A stretch of DNA of 64,000 nucleotides from an uncultured Opitutia bacterium (GTDB lineage: Bacteria; Verrucomicrobiota; Verrucomicrobiia; Opitutales; Opitutaceae), in NCBI GenBank assembly GCA_903825285.1, contig CAIJZY010000038.1, positions 80,863 through 144,862 of the forward strand, in the 5' to 3' direction. Shown piece by piece: positions 8,224-16,755 of this stretch. The position numbers and the translations under genes are program-made. The notes under the pieces were generated by a model. It made no database searches. It worked only from the letters and a program-made list of their open reading frames with translations, and was not told where the DNA came from. The first letter of the stretch is position 1; the number at the start of each line of letters is the position of its first letter.

Positions 8224-11200
8224 CTAGCTCGCGGGCCGGAGCTTCACGATGAGGTCCTTCGCCTCGACGGTGTCGCCCACGGCGGCGTGCAGCTCGGCGA
8301 TGACGCCGTCGGCCGGCGCGTAGATGGTGGTCTGCATCTTCATCGCCTCCATCATGAAGAGCTTGTCGCCCTTCGCGACCTTGGCGCCGACCGAGGCCGA
8401 GAGGACCACGATGAGGCCGGGGATCGGGGCGGCCACCTGCAGCGGGTCGGTCAACTCGCCCTTCGGGCGCGCCTTGGTGGTCGCCGTGACGCTCTTGTCC
8501 GCGACCTGCACCTCGCGCGTGATGCCGTTCAGCTCGTACGTCACCATGCGGCGGCCGTCCTTGTCGACGTCGCCGATGTTGACGAGGCGGATGATCAGCA
8601 CCTTGCCCTCCTCGATCTCGACGGAGATCTCCTCGCGCAGCCGGAGGCCGTAGAAGAACGCCGGGGTCGGCAGCACGCTCACGTCGCCGAAGTCCCGCTG
8701 GTGCTTCGCGAAGTCGGCGAACACCTGCGGGTACATGAGGTGGGAATAGAACTCGTCCTCGCTCGGCTCGCGGCGGAGCTTCTCGGCCAGCGCCTTCCGG
8801 AGTCCGGCCAGCTCGGCCGGCGCCGACTTCGGCTCGGCCGCGGTCGGGGCGGTTTTCTTCCGGGCGCGCCGCCGCTCGGCGGCGACCGCCGCCAGGTACC
8901 GGGCCTGCGCCTCCTTGAATTTCTTCTCGCCGAGGACGGCGCGCCACATGGCGACGGGCCAGCCGCCGTCCGGCCAGCCGAGGCCGCCGGTGAGCATGTC
9001 GATCACGCTCTCGGGGAACGGCGTGGCGCCGGGCTCGAGGTTGACCACGTCGGCGGGACGGATGCCGCGCGCGAAGAGGAACAGCGCCATGTCGCCAACG
9101 ACCTTGGACGAGGGCGTGACCTTCACGATGTCGCCAAAGAGCTGGTTCACCTCGGCATAGGTGCGGGCGATCTCCGGCCAGCGGTGCGTCACGCCCATCG
9201 AGGCGGCCTGCTCCTTGAGGTTGGTGTACTGCCCGCCGGGCATCTCGTGGAGATAGACCTCCGCGCTGCCGGTCCGGGGCGCGGTGTCGAACGGCCGGTA
9301 GTACTCCCGCACGCCCTCCCAGTAGTCGGAGAACTTGTTCAGCGCGTCGAGGTCGAGGCCGGTGTCGCGCGGCGTGTGCTGCAGCGCGGCGACCACGCTG
9401 TTGAGGTTGGGCTGCGCGGTGCTGCCGGACATCGATGCGACGGCGAGGTCCACGACGTCCACGCCCGCGTCGGCGGCCCGCAGGACGGAGGCGGCGGCGA
9501 CGCCGCTCGTGTCGTGCGTGTGGAAATGGATCGGCAGGTCGATCTCCTCCTTGAGCGCCTTCACCAGCCGGTGGGCGGCGTAGGGCCGGCAGAGCCCGGC
9601 CATGTCCTTGATCGCGAGGACGTGCGCGCCCATCCGCTCCAGCTCGCGGGCCAGCTTCACATAGTACTTCAGCGTGAACTTGTCGCGGCGGTCGTCGAGG
9701 ATGTCGCCCGAGTAGCACAGCGCGGCCTCGCACACCGCGTGGGTGTCGTGCACCGCCTCCATCGCGACGCGGAGGTTCGGCAGGTAGTTCAGCGAGTCGA
9801 AGATCCGGAAGATATCCATGCCGCTCGCGGCGGCGTGGCGCACGAAGCCCGCGACGACCGCGTCGGGATAGTTGGTGTAGCCCACGGCGTTCGCGCCGCG
9901 CAGGAGCATCTGGAAGCAGATGTTCGGCACGCGGGCCCGGAGGTGGCGCAGGCGCTCCCAGGGGTCCTCGTTGAGGAAGCGCATGGCGGTGTCGAACGTC
10001 GCCCCGCCCCACATCTCCAGCGAGTACAGCTCGGGCGCGCGGCGCGCGATCCAGCCGGCGCAGGCCAGCAGGTCGTAGCTGCGGACGCGGGTCGCCATCA
10101 GCGACTGGTGGGCGTCGCGGAACGTGGTGTCGGTGACCAGCAGCCGCTTCTGCTCGCGCGTCCAGGCGGCGAACTTCTTCGCGCCCAGCTCGAGCAGCCG
10201 GTCGCGCGAGCCCGGGGGGGGCGCGCTGCGGTCGTCCTGGCCGGGCACCGTCACGGTGGGCAGCGGCTTGGCGGGACGGTAGCCCTTGGCGTGGGGGTTG
10301 CCGTTGACGACGACGTTGCCGAGGAAGTTCAGCAGCTTCGTCGCGCGGTCGCGGCGCGGCTTGAAGGCGAACAGCTCCGGCGACGTGTCGATCAGCGTGG
10401 TCGTCGCCTGGCCCGAGCGGAACAGCGGGTGCGCGATGACATTCTCGAGGAAGGGGATGTTCGTCTTGACGCCGCGGATGCGGAACTCGCTCAGCACGCG
10501 GCGCGCGCGGTTCAGCGCGATCTCGTAGCTCTGGCCGCTGGTGATGACCTTCACGAGCATCGAGTCGTAGAACGGCGTGATGACGGCTCCGGCGTAGCCC
10601 ATGCCGCCGTCGAGGCGCACGCCGAACCCGCCGGGCGAGCGGTAGGCGAGGATGCGGCCGTAGTCGGGCACGAACTTGTTCTCGGGGTCCTCCGTCGTGA
10701 TGCGGCACTGGATGGCGTAGCCGTGGCAGGGCACGTCGGCCTGCGCCGGCATGCCGACCTCGGGCGAGTGCAGCGCGTGGCCCTGGGCGATGAGGAGCTG
10801 GGCGCGGACGAGGTCGAGGCCGGTGACGACCTCGGTCACGGTGTGCTCGACCTGGATGCGCGGGTTCATCTCGATGAAGAACCACTCGTGGCGGTCGAGG
10901 TCGTAGAGGAATTCAATCGTGCCGGCGTTGTCGTAGCGCACTTCGCCCGCGATGCGCGCGGCGGCGGCGCAGAGCTCGGCGATCACGGGCCGGGGCAGGC
11001 CGAAGCTGGGGGCGACCTCGACGACCTTCTGGTGGCGCCGCTGCACGGAGCAGTCGCGCTCGTGGAGGTGGATGACGTTGCCGTGCTTGTCCCCGAGCAC
11101 CTGCACCTCGATGTGCTTGGCGTTCGCGATGTACTTTTCGAGGAAGACGGCGGGGTTGCCGAACGCGCGCTCGGCCTCGGCCTGGGCCTCGTCGAGCAGC

Positions 11201-11781
11201 GCGCTCAGGTCGCCGGCCTTGTGCACGACGCGCATGCCGCGGCCGCCGCCGCCGAACGCGGCCTTGATGATGAGGGGAAAGCCGATCTCCTTCGCGATCT
11301 TGAGCGCCGCGGCGCGGTCGGTGACCGGCTCCTCGGTGCCGGGCAGCACGGGCACGCGGAGCTTCTTGGCCAGCGCCCGGGCCGCGGTCTTGTCGCCCAT
11401 CATCTCCAGCAGCTCGGGCCGGGGCCCGACCCAGATGATGCCGGCGGCCTCGCAGGCGCGCGCGAAGGCGGCGTTTTCCGAGAGGAAACCATAGCCGGGA
11501 TGGATCGCCTGCACGCCCTTCTCCTTCGCGACCCCGACGATGCTCTCGATGTCGAGGTACGCCGCCACCGGGCCCTTGCCATGGCCGATCTGGTAAGCCT
11601 CGTCGGCCTTGTAGCGGTGAATGCAGAAGCGGTCCTCCTCGGCGTAGACCGCCACGGTGCGGAGCCCGAGCTCGGTGCCGGCGCGGAAGATCCGGACCGC
11701 GATCTCGCCGCGGTTGGCCGCCATCAGCTTCTGCAGGGGACGAATTTCCGGAGTGGCGGGGCGGGAGGTGGGGGAAGTCAC
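8224..11781 (-). CDS. pyc: Pyruvate carboxylase
   Basis: Biotin-dependent conversion of pyruvate and bicarbonate to oxaloacetate, the main anaplerotic entry to the TCA cycle and gluconeogenesis. The 1,185-residue chain has all three functions: biotin carboxylase (MAANRGEIAVRIFRAG at the start, GGGGRGMRVV, and EHTVTEVVTGLDLV), carboxyltransferase (VTDTTFRDAHQSL, AIKDMAGLC, HFHTHDTSG) and the C-terminal biotinyl domain with AMKM, whose Lys carries biotin. The start is uncertain: a GTG at 11781 is chosen so that residues before KLMAANRGE are kept; the ATG at 11724 would begin inside the first strand. A CACGAAG-type repeat abuts the stop. Confidence 0.97.
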   Translation of the reverse strand: MTSPTSRPATPEIRPLQKLMAANRGEIAVRIFRAGTELGLRTVAVYAEEDRFCIHRYKADEAYQIGHGKGPVAAYLDIESIVGVAKEKGVQAIHPGYGFLSENAAFARACEAAGIIWVGPRPELLEMMGDKTAARALAKKLRVPVLPGTEEPVTDRAAALKIAKEIGFPLIIKAAFGGGGRGMRVVHKAGDLSALLDEAQAEAERAFGNPAVFLEKYIANAKHIEVQVLGDKHGNVIHLHERDCSVQRRHQKVVEVAPSFGLPRPVIAELCAAAARIAGEVRYDNAGTIEFLYDLDRHEWFFIEMNPRIQVEHTVTEVVTGLDLVRAQLLIAQGHALHSPEVGMPAQADVPCHGYAIQCRITTEDPENKFVPDYGRILAYRSPGGFGVRLDGGMGYAGAVITPFYDSMLVKVITSGQSYEIALNRARRVLSEFRIRGVKTNIPFLENVIAHPLFRSGQATTTLIDTSPELFAFKPRRDRATKLLNFLGNVVVNGNPHAKGYRPAKPLPTVTVPGQDDRSAPPPGSRDRLLELGAKKFAAWTREQKRLLVTDTTFRDAHQSLMATRVRSYDLLACAGWIARRAPELYSLEMWGGATFDTAMRFLNEDPWERLRHLRARVPNICFQMLLRGANAVGYTNYPDAVVAGFVRHAAASGMDIFRIFDSLNYLPNLRVAMEAVHDTHAVCEAALCYSGDILDDRRDKFTLKYYVKLARELERMGAHVLAIKDMAGLCRPYAAHRLVKALKEEIDLPIHFHTHDTSGVAAASVLRAADAGVDVVDLAVASMSGSTAQPNLNSVVAALQHTPRDTGLDLDALNKFSDYWEGVREYYRPFDTAPRTGSAEVYLHEMPGGQYTNLKEQAASMGVTHRWPEIARTYAEVNQLFGDIVKVTPSSKVVGDMALFLFARGIRPADVVNLEPGATPFPESVIDMLTGGLGWPDGGWPVAMWRAVLGEKKFKEAQARYLAAVAAERRRARKKTAPTAAEPKSAPAELAGLRKALAEKLRREPSEDEFYSHLMYPQVFADFAKHQRDFGDVSVLPTPAFFYGLRLREEISVEIEEGKVLIIRLVNIGDVDKDGRRMVTYELNGITREVQVADKSVTATTKARPKGELTDPLQVAAPIPGLIVVLSASVGAKVAKGDKLFMMEAMKMQTTIYAPADGVIAELHAAVGDTVEAKDLIVKLRPAS

Positions 11782-11848
11782 GGCAGGGATATCGAGGTTC
11801 GCTTGTAGGGTGCGGGACGGGCCCCGCCAAGGAGAACCGTGAGATAAT

Positions 11849-12163
11849 TCATTCGGCCGGGGCGGGCCGGGCCCGCTCCCCCTCGCAGGCCGGCGAGCCG
11901 CGGGCCAGGTCCCGGCAGACCTGCGGCCGCCGGTCGTAGACCGTGCAGAAGAACTCCGCGCCGCCATCCGGAGCCGCGCGGATCTCCAGCGCGGCGCAGC
12001 TCCCGGCCTTCATCCGCATGAACGCGCGGTTCCCAAGGAAGTGCGCCAGCCGAGGCGCGTCCACGCCGAGCCGCGACCAATCGTCGCCGGTCACGCGCAC
12101 GAATGCCGTGGCGGGAGAGCGGCAGCAGGCGCCGCAGCGCAGGCATTCCGGGGGCGGGTTCAC
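11849..12163 (-). CDS. YkgJ-family cysteine-cluster protein
   Basis: A small protein of about 104 residues with the metal-binding signature of the YkgJ/CxxCxxCC family: ECLRCGACCRS near the N-terminus, C in KAGSCAALE, C in FFCTVYDRRPQVCRDL and C in SPACEG. The family is thought to bind zinc or iron-sulfur, but its function is unknown. A GTG at 12163 is chosen as start because it lies just before the first Cys cluster; no clear ribosome site supports it. It is divergent from the haem-binding gene and 67 bases upstream of the pyc start, so it may head the pyc transcript. Confidence 0.8.
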   Translation of the reverse strand: MNPPPECLRCGACCRSPATAFVRVTGDDWSRLGVDAPRLAHFLGNRAFMRMKAGSCAALEIRAAPDGGAEFFCTVYDRRPQVCRDLARGSPACEGERARPAPAE

Positions 12164-12277
12164 GGGAGGGGCGGGCCGCGGTATCTTGCCGCCGCCGGGG
12201 CCGGGGCGCAATAGGACGGCCGCAAAAAGAAATTGCCGCGGCTGCGCGCCGGACTGACAACCCGTTGCTCCACCCTG

Positions 12278-12739
12278 ATGAAAATCAAGCTCCTGCTCGC
12301 CCTCGCCGCCCTGCTGCTCGTGATCCAGGTCTTCCGGCCCGCCAAGAACCTGGCCGCCGCGGAGCCCTTCACCGGGCCGAACGAGATCACGGTGCTGCAC
12401 CCAGCCTCGCCCGAGGTGAAGCAGATCCTCGCGGTGGCCTGCTACGATTGTCATTCGAACCGCACGCGCTACCCGTGGTACGCGGAGGTGCAGCCGGTCA
12501 GCTGGTGGCTCGCAAATCACATCCGGGACGGCAAGCGGCACCTGAATTTCTCCGAGTTCGGCACCTACAACGCCAAGCGCCAGGCCAAGAAGCTCGACGA
12601 GATCGTGGACGAGGTGAAGGACCACGGCATGCCGCTGTCCTCCTACACGCTGGTGCACGCCGACGCCCGCCTGACCGAGGCGCAGATCGCGGCGCTGTGC
12701 CGCTGGGTGGAGTCGGCCCAGGCCCCGAAGTCCAAGTAG
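12278..12739 (+). CDS. Exported haem-binding-domain protein (single CxxCH)
   Basis: A 153-residue protein starting MKIKLLLALAALLLVIQVF, an N-terminal membrane anchor or signal peptide. One c-type haem motif, CYDCH, is followed by SNRTRYPWYAEVQPVSWW, then HIRDGKRHLNFSEF, a pattern I recognise from the family called haem-binding domain (PF14376 type). These small periplasmic cytochrome-like proteins are common in Bacteroidota and Verrucomicrobiota. Met in DHGMPLSSY could be the distal ligand. Partners are unknown; no other cytochrome gene is near. Confidence 0.85.
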   Translation: MKIKLLLALAALLLVIQVFRPAKNLAAAEPFTGPNEITVLHPASPEVKQILAVACYDCHSNRTRYPWYAEVQPVSWWLANHIRDGKRHLNFSEFGTYNAKRQAKKLDEIVDEVKDHGMPLSSYTLVHADARLTEAQIAALCRWVESAQAPKSK

Positions 12740-12746
12740 GTCACCT

Positions 12747-12823
12747 TGTAGGGCGGGGTCGCTGACCCCGCCTAACTTCGGCGTTCGAACCAAACAAGGC
12801 GGGATCGGCGACCCCGCCCTACA
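12747..12823. repeat. Double-palindrome intergenic element
   Basis: The gap contains TGTAGGGCGGGGTCGCTGAC running into CCCGCC, then a 25-base spacer, then GGCGGGATCGGCGACCCCGC running into CCTACA. The outer ends TGTAGGGCGGGGTCG and CGACCCCGCCCTACA are exact reverse complements. Each half also folds on itself (GGCGGGGTC with GACCCCGCC). This is the arrangement of paired REP elements or a tiny MITE. It lies between the haem-binding gene and the Gfo/Idh/MocA gene and might also end transcription. Confidence 0.75.
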
Positions 12824-12866
12824 TTTCGCGTTACACCCCGGGTGTGATCCGGCATGCTGGCGGTTC

Positions 12867-13940
12867 ATGAGTGCCTCCGAACTCCGCTACGCGGTCATCG
12901 GAATGGGCGGCGTCGCCCATTTTCACCTGAATCAGATTTCCGTGCTGCCCGGCGTGGCCGTCGTCGGACTCTGCGACCCCACCGACCCCAAGGGTTGGCG
13001 CGTGCCCGCGGCACAGGCCGGCGTGCCGCGGTTCCAGGATGCGGAAAAGATGCTCCGGGAAACCAAGCCGGACCTGGTCTCGATCTGCACGCCGAACAAG
13101 TTTCACCACGCCCTGACGCTGCTCGCGCTCCGGCACGGGGCCCACGTCGCCTGCGAGAAGCCGATGGCCATGACCGTGGCCGAGGCCGAGGCGATGGAGG
13201 CCGCGCGCGCCGCCGCGGGCCGGCTGGGCGGCATCAATTTTTCCTATCGCAACAACGCCGCCTTCCGCTTCGCGCGCGAGCTGATCGCCGCCGGCGAGCT
13301 GGGCCGGGTCCTGCGCGTGAACACGGTCTACCTGCAGAGCTTCCTTGGCGCTGAGGCCACGCCCTATTCGTGGCGCAATGACCTCACGCTTGCCGGCTTC
13401 GGCGCGCTGGGCGACCTCGGCGTGCACATGATCGACGGCGTGCGGTTTGTCACGGGCCTCGACTACCAGCGGGTGGTCGGACTGGCGCAGACGCTGATAC
13501 CGGAAAAGACCGACGCGACCGGCGGGCGCCACCCGGTCACCACCGACACCAACGCCGCGTTTCTCGCCGAGCTGACCGGGGGTGTCGTCGGGGTGTTCGA
13601 GACCACGCAGGTCGCCCCGGGCTACGGGAATTTTTTCCGGATCGAGGTTTCCGGCGAGCGCGGGACGCTGGCGGTGCATTCGGATCATCCCGAGGAAATC
13701 TGGCTCCGGGCGGGCGCGACCCTGACCCGCTACGCGACCTGGCACACGGACCTGCCGCTGCAGCGCCTGCCCACGGATTTCGTCAGCCGCGGCACCCCGC
13801 CCTCTCCGGGCGCCATCGTGCCCGCCATCCGCGGTGAAAAGATTGATTTCCCGACTTTTGCCGACGGCCTCAAGGCGCAGCGTGTGCTCGGCGCCCTCCT
13901 CGACTCCATGAAGTCGGGGTCATGGCAGCGGCTGGGTTAG
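12867..13940 (+). CDS. Gfo/Idh/MocA-family NAD(P)-dependent oxidoreductase
   Basis: A 357-residue sugar or polyol dehydrogenase-type protein. The N-terminal Rossmann fold opens with YAVIGMGGVAHFHLNQ. The ACEKPMAMT segment (E-K-P motif, about residue 97) and DLGVHMIDGVRFVTG (about 185) supply the family's catalytic Lys and His. The C-terminal beta-sheet domain is complete. Family members act on inositols, glucose, N-acetyl sugars and other polyols; the substrate here cannot be named. It is monocistronic, with a paired palindrome upstream. Confidence 0.9.
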   Translation: MSASELRYAVIGMGGVAHFHLNQISVLPGVAVVGLCDPTDPKGWRVPAAQAGVPRFQDAEKMLRETKPDLVSICTPNKFHHALTLLALRHGAHVACEKPMAMTVAEAEAMEAARAAAGRLGGINFSYRNNAAFRFARELIAAGELGRVLRVNTVYLQSFLGAEATPYSWRNDLTLAGFGALGDLGVHMIDGVRFVTGLDYQRVVGLAQTLIPEKTDATGGRHPVTTDTNAAFLAELTGGVVGVFETTQVAPGYGNFFRIEVSGERGTLAVHSDHPEEIWLRAGATLTRYATWHTDLPLQRLPTDFVSRGTPPSPGAIVPAIRGEKIDFPTFADGLKAQRVLGALLDSMKSGSWQRLG

Positions 13941-14072
13941 GCGGTCCGGCGCGACGACGGCGCGGGTTTTCCGGTTACAGGCCGGCGCGAAATTGCGCGT
14001 TTTTTCCGGTGCGTGGATTGAAACGGTCCGGCCCTGGCCGCGTCATCCTGCCTACTACCCATCCCACGCGCC

Positions 14073-14780
14073 ATGAAACATGACCCCGCTTACAAGATCA
14101 TTGCCGCCGTCATCCTGACGGGCGTTGCCGTCTCGCTGTTCGCCCCCGCCAGCCACGCCGCGGAGGCCACGACGAAACCGAAACACACCAAGACCCGCTC
14201 GGGCACCTATCAGGACAGCAACGGCGGCAGCGGCACCGTCAACTCGACCGTCACCCAGGGCGGCGGCGAGCGGACCCGGAACACAACGCTGACCAACCAG
14301 TCCGGCCAGACCGCCACGCATGCGGCGGACCGCACCTGGGACAAATCCACGGGTACCGGCACGGTCTCCACCTCAACGACCGGCTTCAACGGGCGTTCGA
14401 CCTCGCGGCAGGGCACGCTGACGAAGAACGCCGATGGCTCCGTCTCCGGCCAAGGCACCCTCACCGGACCCAAGGGCCAGACATCCACCTACGCCGACAA
14501 CACGGTCAAAACCGACACCGGCCGCGCCACGACTGGCACGATCACGGGGCCTAAGGGCCAGAGCAGCACTTTCACCAACGACGTGGATCACACCGCCCCC
14601 GGCGCGGTGACACGCACCTCCACGCTGACCGGTCCGAAGGGCCAGACGACGGAGCGCGAGGTTTCCCGGCAGGTTAACCCCGACGGCTCCGGCACGCGGG
14701 TGATCCAGGTCACGAAGCCCGACGGCACCACCGAGAGCCGCACGGAGACCTTCCAGGCCTCGTCCGCCCCGGCGTCCTAA
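14073..14780 (+). CDS. Secreted Thr/Gly/Ser-rich repeat protein of unknown function
   Basis: A 235-residue protein that I do not recognise. It starts with a clear signal peptide (MKHDPAYKIIAAVILTGVAV to a likely cut after SHAAEA). The rest is low-complexity and strongly polar: about eight imperfect repeats of roughly 24 residues built around G-T-L-T-G-P-K-G-Q-T-S or similar, alternating with T-x-T/N-x-T strands. TGPKGQ appears three times. There is no Cys after the signal. Such repeats suggest an extended beta-strand surface or matrix protein. It is monocistronic and convergent with the URO-D-like gene. Confidence 0.8.
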   Translation: MKHDPAYKIIAAVILTGVAVSLFAPASHAAEATTKPKHTKTRSGTYQDSNGGSGTVNSTVTQGGGERTRNTTLTNQSGQTATHAADRTWDKSTGTGTVSTSTTGFNGRSTSRQGTLTKNADGSVSGQGTLTGPKGQTSTYADNTVKTDTGRATTGTITGPKGQSSTFTNDVDHTAPGAVTRTSTLTGPKGQTTEREVSRQVNPDGSGTRVIQVTKPDGTTESRTETFQASSAPAS

Positions 14781-14793
14781 GCGCTTCATTCGT

Positions 14794-15882
14794 TCAGCCG
14801 ACCACCAGTGCGCGAAGCCGGGTGGCGTAGTGGCGAAAATTCGGCCACGAGACGTCATCCGGCACGTGGTGGTCGAGATCGGGAATGTATCGCCCACTTT
14901 CCAACGCGGGCCGGATACGCTCCAGCTCCGCATCAATCGCGGCCGGTCCCAGCGCCAGCGCGCGCTTGTCGATCCCGCCCATCAGCGCCAGCCCGGGATA
15001 TTTTCTGCGGTACTCGTTCACGTCGGCGCCGGCCGCGACCTCCATCGGAAACAAAAAATTCACGCCGGCCTCCAGCATCGGCGGCACGATGAGGTCGGGC
15101 TGGCCGTCGGTGTCGACGGAGATCACCGGGATGTGGTGCTCGTGGGCAAACGCCGCAATGCGCCGGTAGCACGGCGCCATGAACTCGCGCCAGTGGGCCG
15201 GCGAGATGAGCGGCCCCTGCTTGCCGCACATGTCCTCCCAGAGATGGATCATGTCCACCCGCACTTCGCGCACGACGGCGCTGAAGACCTCCAGGTACAG
15301 CCCGGTCATGTGGTCCATGATCTCGTGCACCCAGTCCGGGTCCGTGCAGAACGCCGCGAGGCATTCCTCGTCGCCGAGCAGCCACCGCAGCGAGCCGAAG
15401 ACCCCGGTGTCGGGAAAGCTGCCCAGCTGGACCGGGATCCCCGCGGCGGTCCACTCGCGGGCGCGCTCGCGCCACTCGCCGCTGAGACGCCCCATGTCCC
15501 GCGGATTCAGTCGCTCCGCCCGGTAGCGGTCCCAGTCGTCGCGGGTCTTCACCGGCCATTCGATGAATTCCGACATGCTCTCCACGGCCTTGAGGTTGCG
15601 GCGCCGGATGCCCCAGCTGTCGATGAACGTGATGGACTCCGCGTCCTCACCGACGGTGGCGGTGAAGTCCGGCTGCGGTCCGCACTGCACGGGCAGGGCC
15701 TGCGGCCGCGGCTCGACGCCGAAATGCCGGCGCACGTCGGCAAACGACGCGAACTCCTTGGGCAGTCCCTCGTGCTGCCAGCGAGCCCAGGTGCTGCCCC
15801 ACACATCCCAGTAGAGCCAGAAGGGCGGCCGATCCGTGGGCTGGCCGCCCACCGTGGCCAGGAAACGTTCGCGGGGGGTCAT
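14794..15882 (-). CDS. Uroporphyrinogen decarboxylase (URO-D) family protein, non-haem type
   Basis: A 362-residue TIM-barrel protein of the URO-D superfamily. Visible segments include MTPRERFLATVGGQPTDRPP, MIHLWEDMCGKQGPLISP, YRRIAAFAHEHHIPVISVD, LMGGIDKRALA and DHHVPDDVSWPNF. This subgroup differs from true HemE, lacking its FGGPWT-type N-terminus, and groups with methyltransferase-like URO-Ds (MtaA/CmuA-like). Many verrucomicrobial genomes carry it beside sugar genes, but its function is unknown. It is the last gene of the four-gene ABC operon, 19 bases after the second permease, suggesting a role in metabolism of the transported compound. Confidence 0.82.
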   Translation of the reverse strand: MTPRERFLATVGGQPTDRPPFWLYWDVWGSTWARWQHEGLPKEFASFADVRRHFGVEPRPQALPVQCGPQPDFTATVGEDAESITFIDSWGIRRRNLKAVESMSEFIEWPVKTRDDWDRYRAERLNPRDMGRLSGEWRERAREWTAAGIPVQLGSFPDTGVFGSLRWLLGDEECLAAFCTDPDWVHEIMDHMTGLYLEVFSAVVREVRVDMIHLWEDMCGKQGPLISPAHWREFMAPCYRRIAAFAHEHHIPVISVDTDGQPDLIVPPMLEAGVNFLFPMEVAAGADVNEYRRKYPGLALMGGIDKRALALGPAAIDAELERIRPALESGRYIPDLDHHVPDDVSWPNFRHYATRLRALVVG

Positions 15883-15901
15883 TATTGGGATGCTTATCCG
15901 C

Positions 15902-16753
15902 TCAGCCCTTCAGCGCGCCGACGGCCACGCCCTTCACGATCTGGCGCTGGAGCAGCAGGTAGATGGCAAGGATCGGGAGGATGACCAGCACCAGCCCGGC
16001 GAAGAGCATGCCGTAGTCGGTGTGGAATTGCGCGGTGATGGACAGGTTGGCCAGGCCGAGCGGCAGCGTGCGCGAGGCGCGGGTGACGTCGCCGCCGGTG
16101 AGCATGAAGGCAAAGAAGTATTCCTTCCACACGCCGATGAACTGGAAGATGGCAACCGTCACCAGCCCGGGCCGAGCCAATGGCAGCAGCACGCGCCAGA
16201 ACGCCGCGAACTCCCCGCAGCCGTCGATCACCGCCGCCTCGTAGAGCGAGCGCGGCAGCGAGCGGAAGAAGCCCGCCAGGATGAAGATCGCGAACGGCAG
16301 GCCGTTGGCCGTGTAGACCAGGATCAGGCCGAGCCGCGAGTTGAGCAGGCCGAGCGCGCGCATCTCGAAAAACAGCGGGATGACCGCGAGCTGCGCCGGG
16401 ATCATGAGGCCCGCGAGAAACAGCCAGAACACCGCGCGGCCCGCCGGATGCGTGAAACGCGCCAAGGCATAGGCCGCCATCGCGCCAAGCCCGACGATGA
16501 GGCCGACCGAGACGGTCGTGACGAGCACGCTGGTCGCGAAGTAGTCGCCAAACCGCGCCTCGTGCCAGGCCTGCGTGTAGTTCTCGGTGTGGAGTTCGGC
16601 CAGCGCCGGCAGCGCAAACGTGTCCCGGAAAATCTCCGTGTCCGACTTCAGCGACGAGTAGGCGATCCACACCATCGGGAACACGACCCAGGCCGCGTAG
16701 CCGAGCAGCACGGCCAGGATCAGTGTCTGCGGGATTTTGCTCGGGGTCCGCAT
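15902..16753 (-). CDS. ABC transporter permease, MalG-type (carbohydrate uptake CUT1)
   Basis: A 283-residue inner-membrane permease with six predicted helices. The EAA loop that docks on the ATPase is clear: YEAAVIDGCGEFAAFWRVLL with P following (about residue 180-200). The N-terminus TLILAVLLGYAAWVVFPMVW is the first helix. It begins two bases after the stop of the binding-protein/permease fusion, so the two are translated together and form the heterodimeric channel. No ATP-binding subunit is encoded in the operon, so a shared MsmX/MalK-type ATPase elsewhere is assumed. Confidence 0.92.
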   Translation of the reverse strand: MRTPSKIPQTLILAVLLGYAAWVVFPMVWIAYSSLKSDTEIFRDTFALPALAELHTENYTQAWHEARFGDYFATSVLVTTVSVGLIVGLGAMAAYALARFTHPAGRAVFWLFLAGLMIPAQLAVIPLFFEMRALGLLNSRLGLILVYTANGLPFAIFILAGFFRSLPRSLYEAAVIDGCGEFAAFWRVLLPLARPGLVTVAIFQFIGVWKEYFFAFMLTGGDVTRASRTLPLGLANLSITAQFHTDYGMLFAGLVLVILPILAIYLLLQRQIVKGVAVGALKG

Positions 16754-16755
16754 GG

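Noticed and set aside
7441..11808. A very long open frame on the plus strand opposite pyc
   Set aside because: It is an antisense shadow produced by high GC and the codon usage of pyc. Its translation is a low-complexity Arg/Gly/His-rich chain with no motif. Similar long antisense frames occur opposite glyQS, the transporter fusion, feoB and others.
13985..14005. Possible terminator GCGCGAAATTGCGCG followed by T6 after the Gfo/Idh/MocA gene
   Set aside because: The stem is only four or five base pairs with an asymmetric loop, too weak to list, although the T-run is suggestive.
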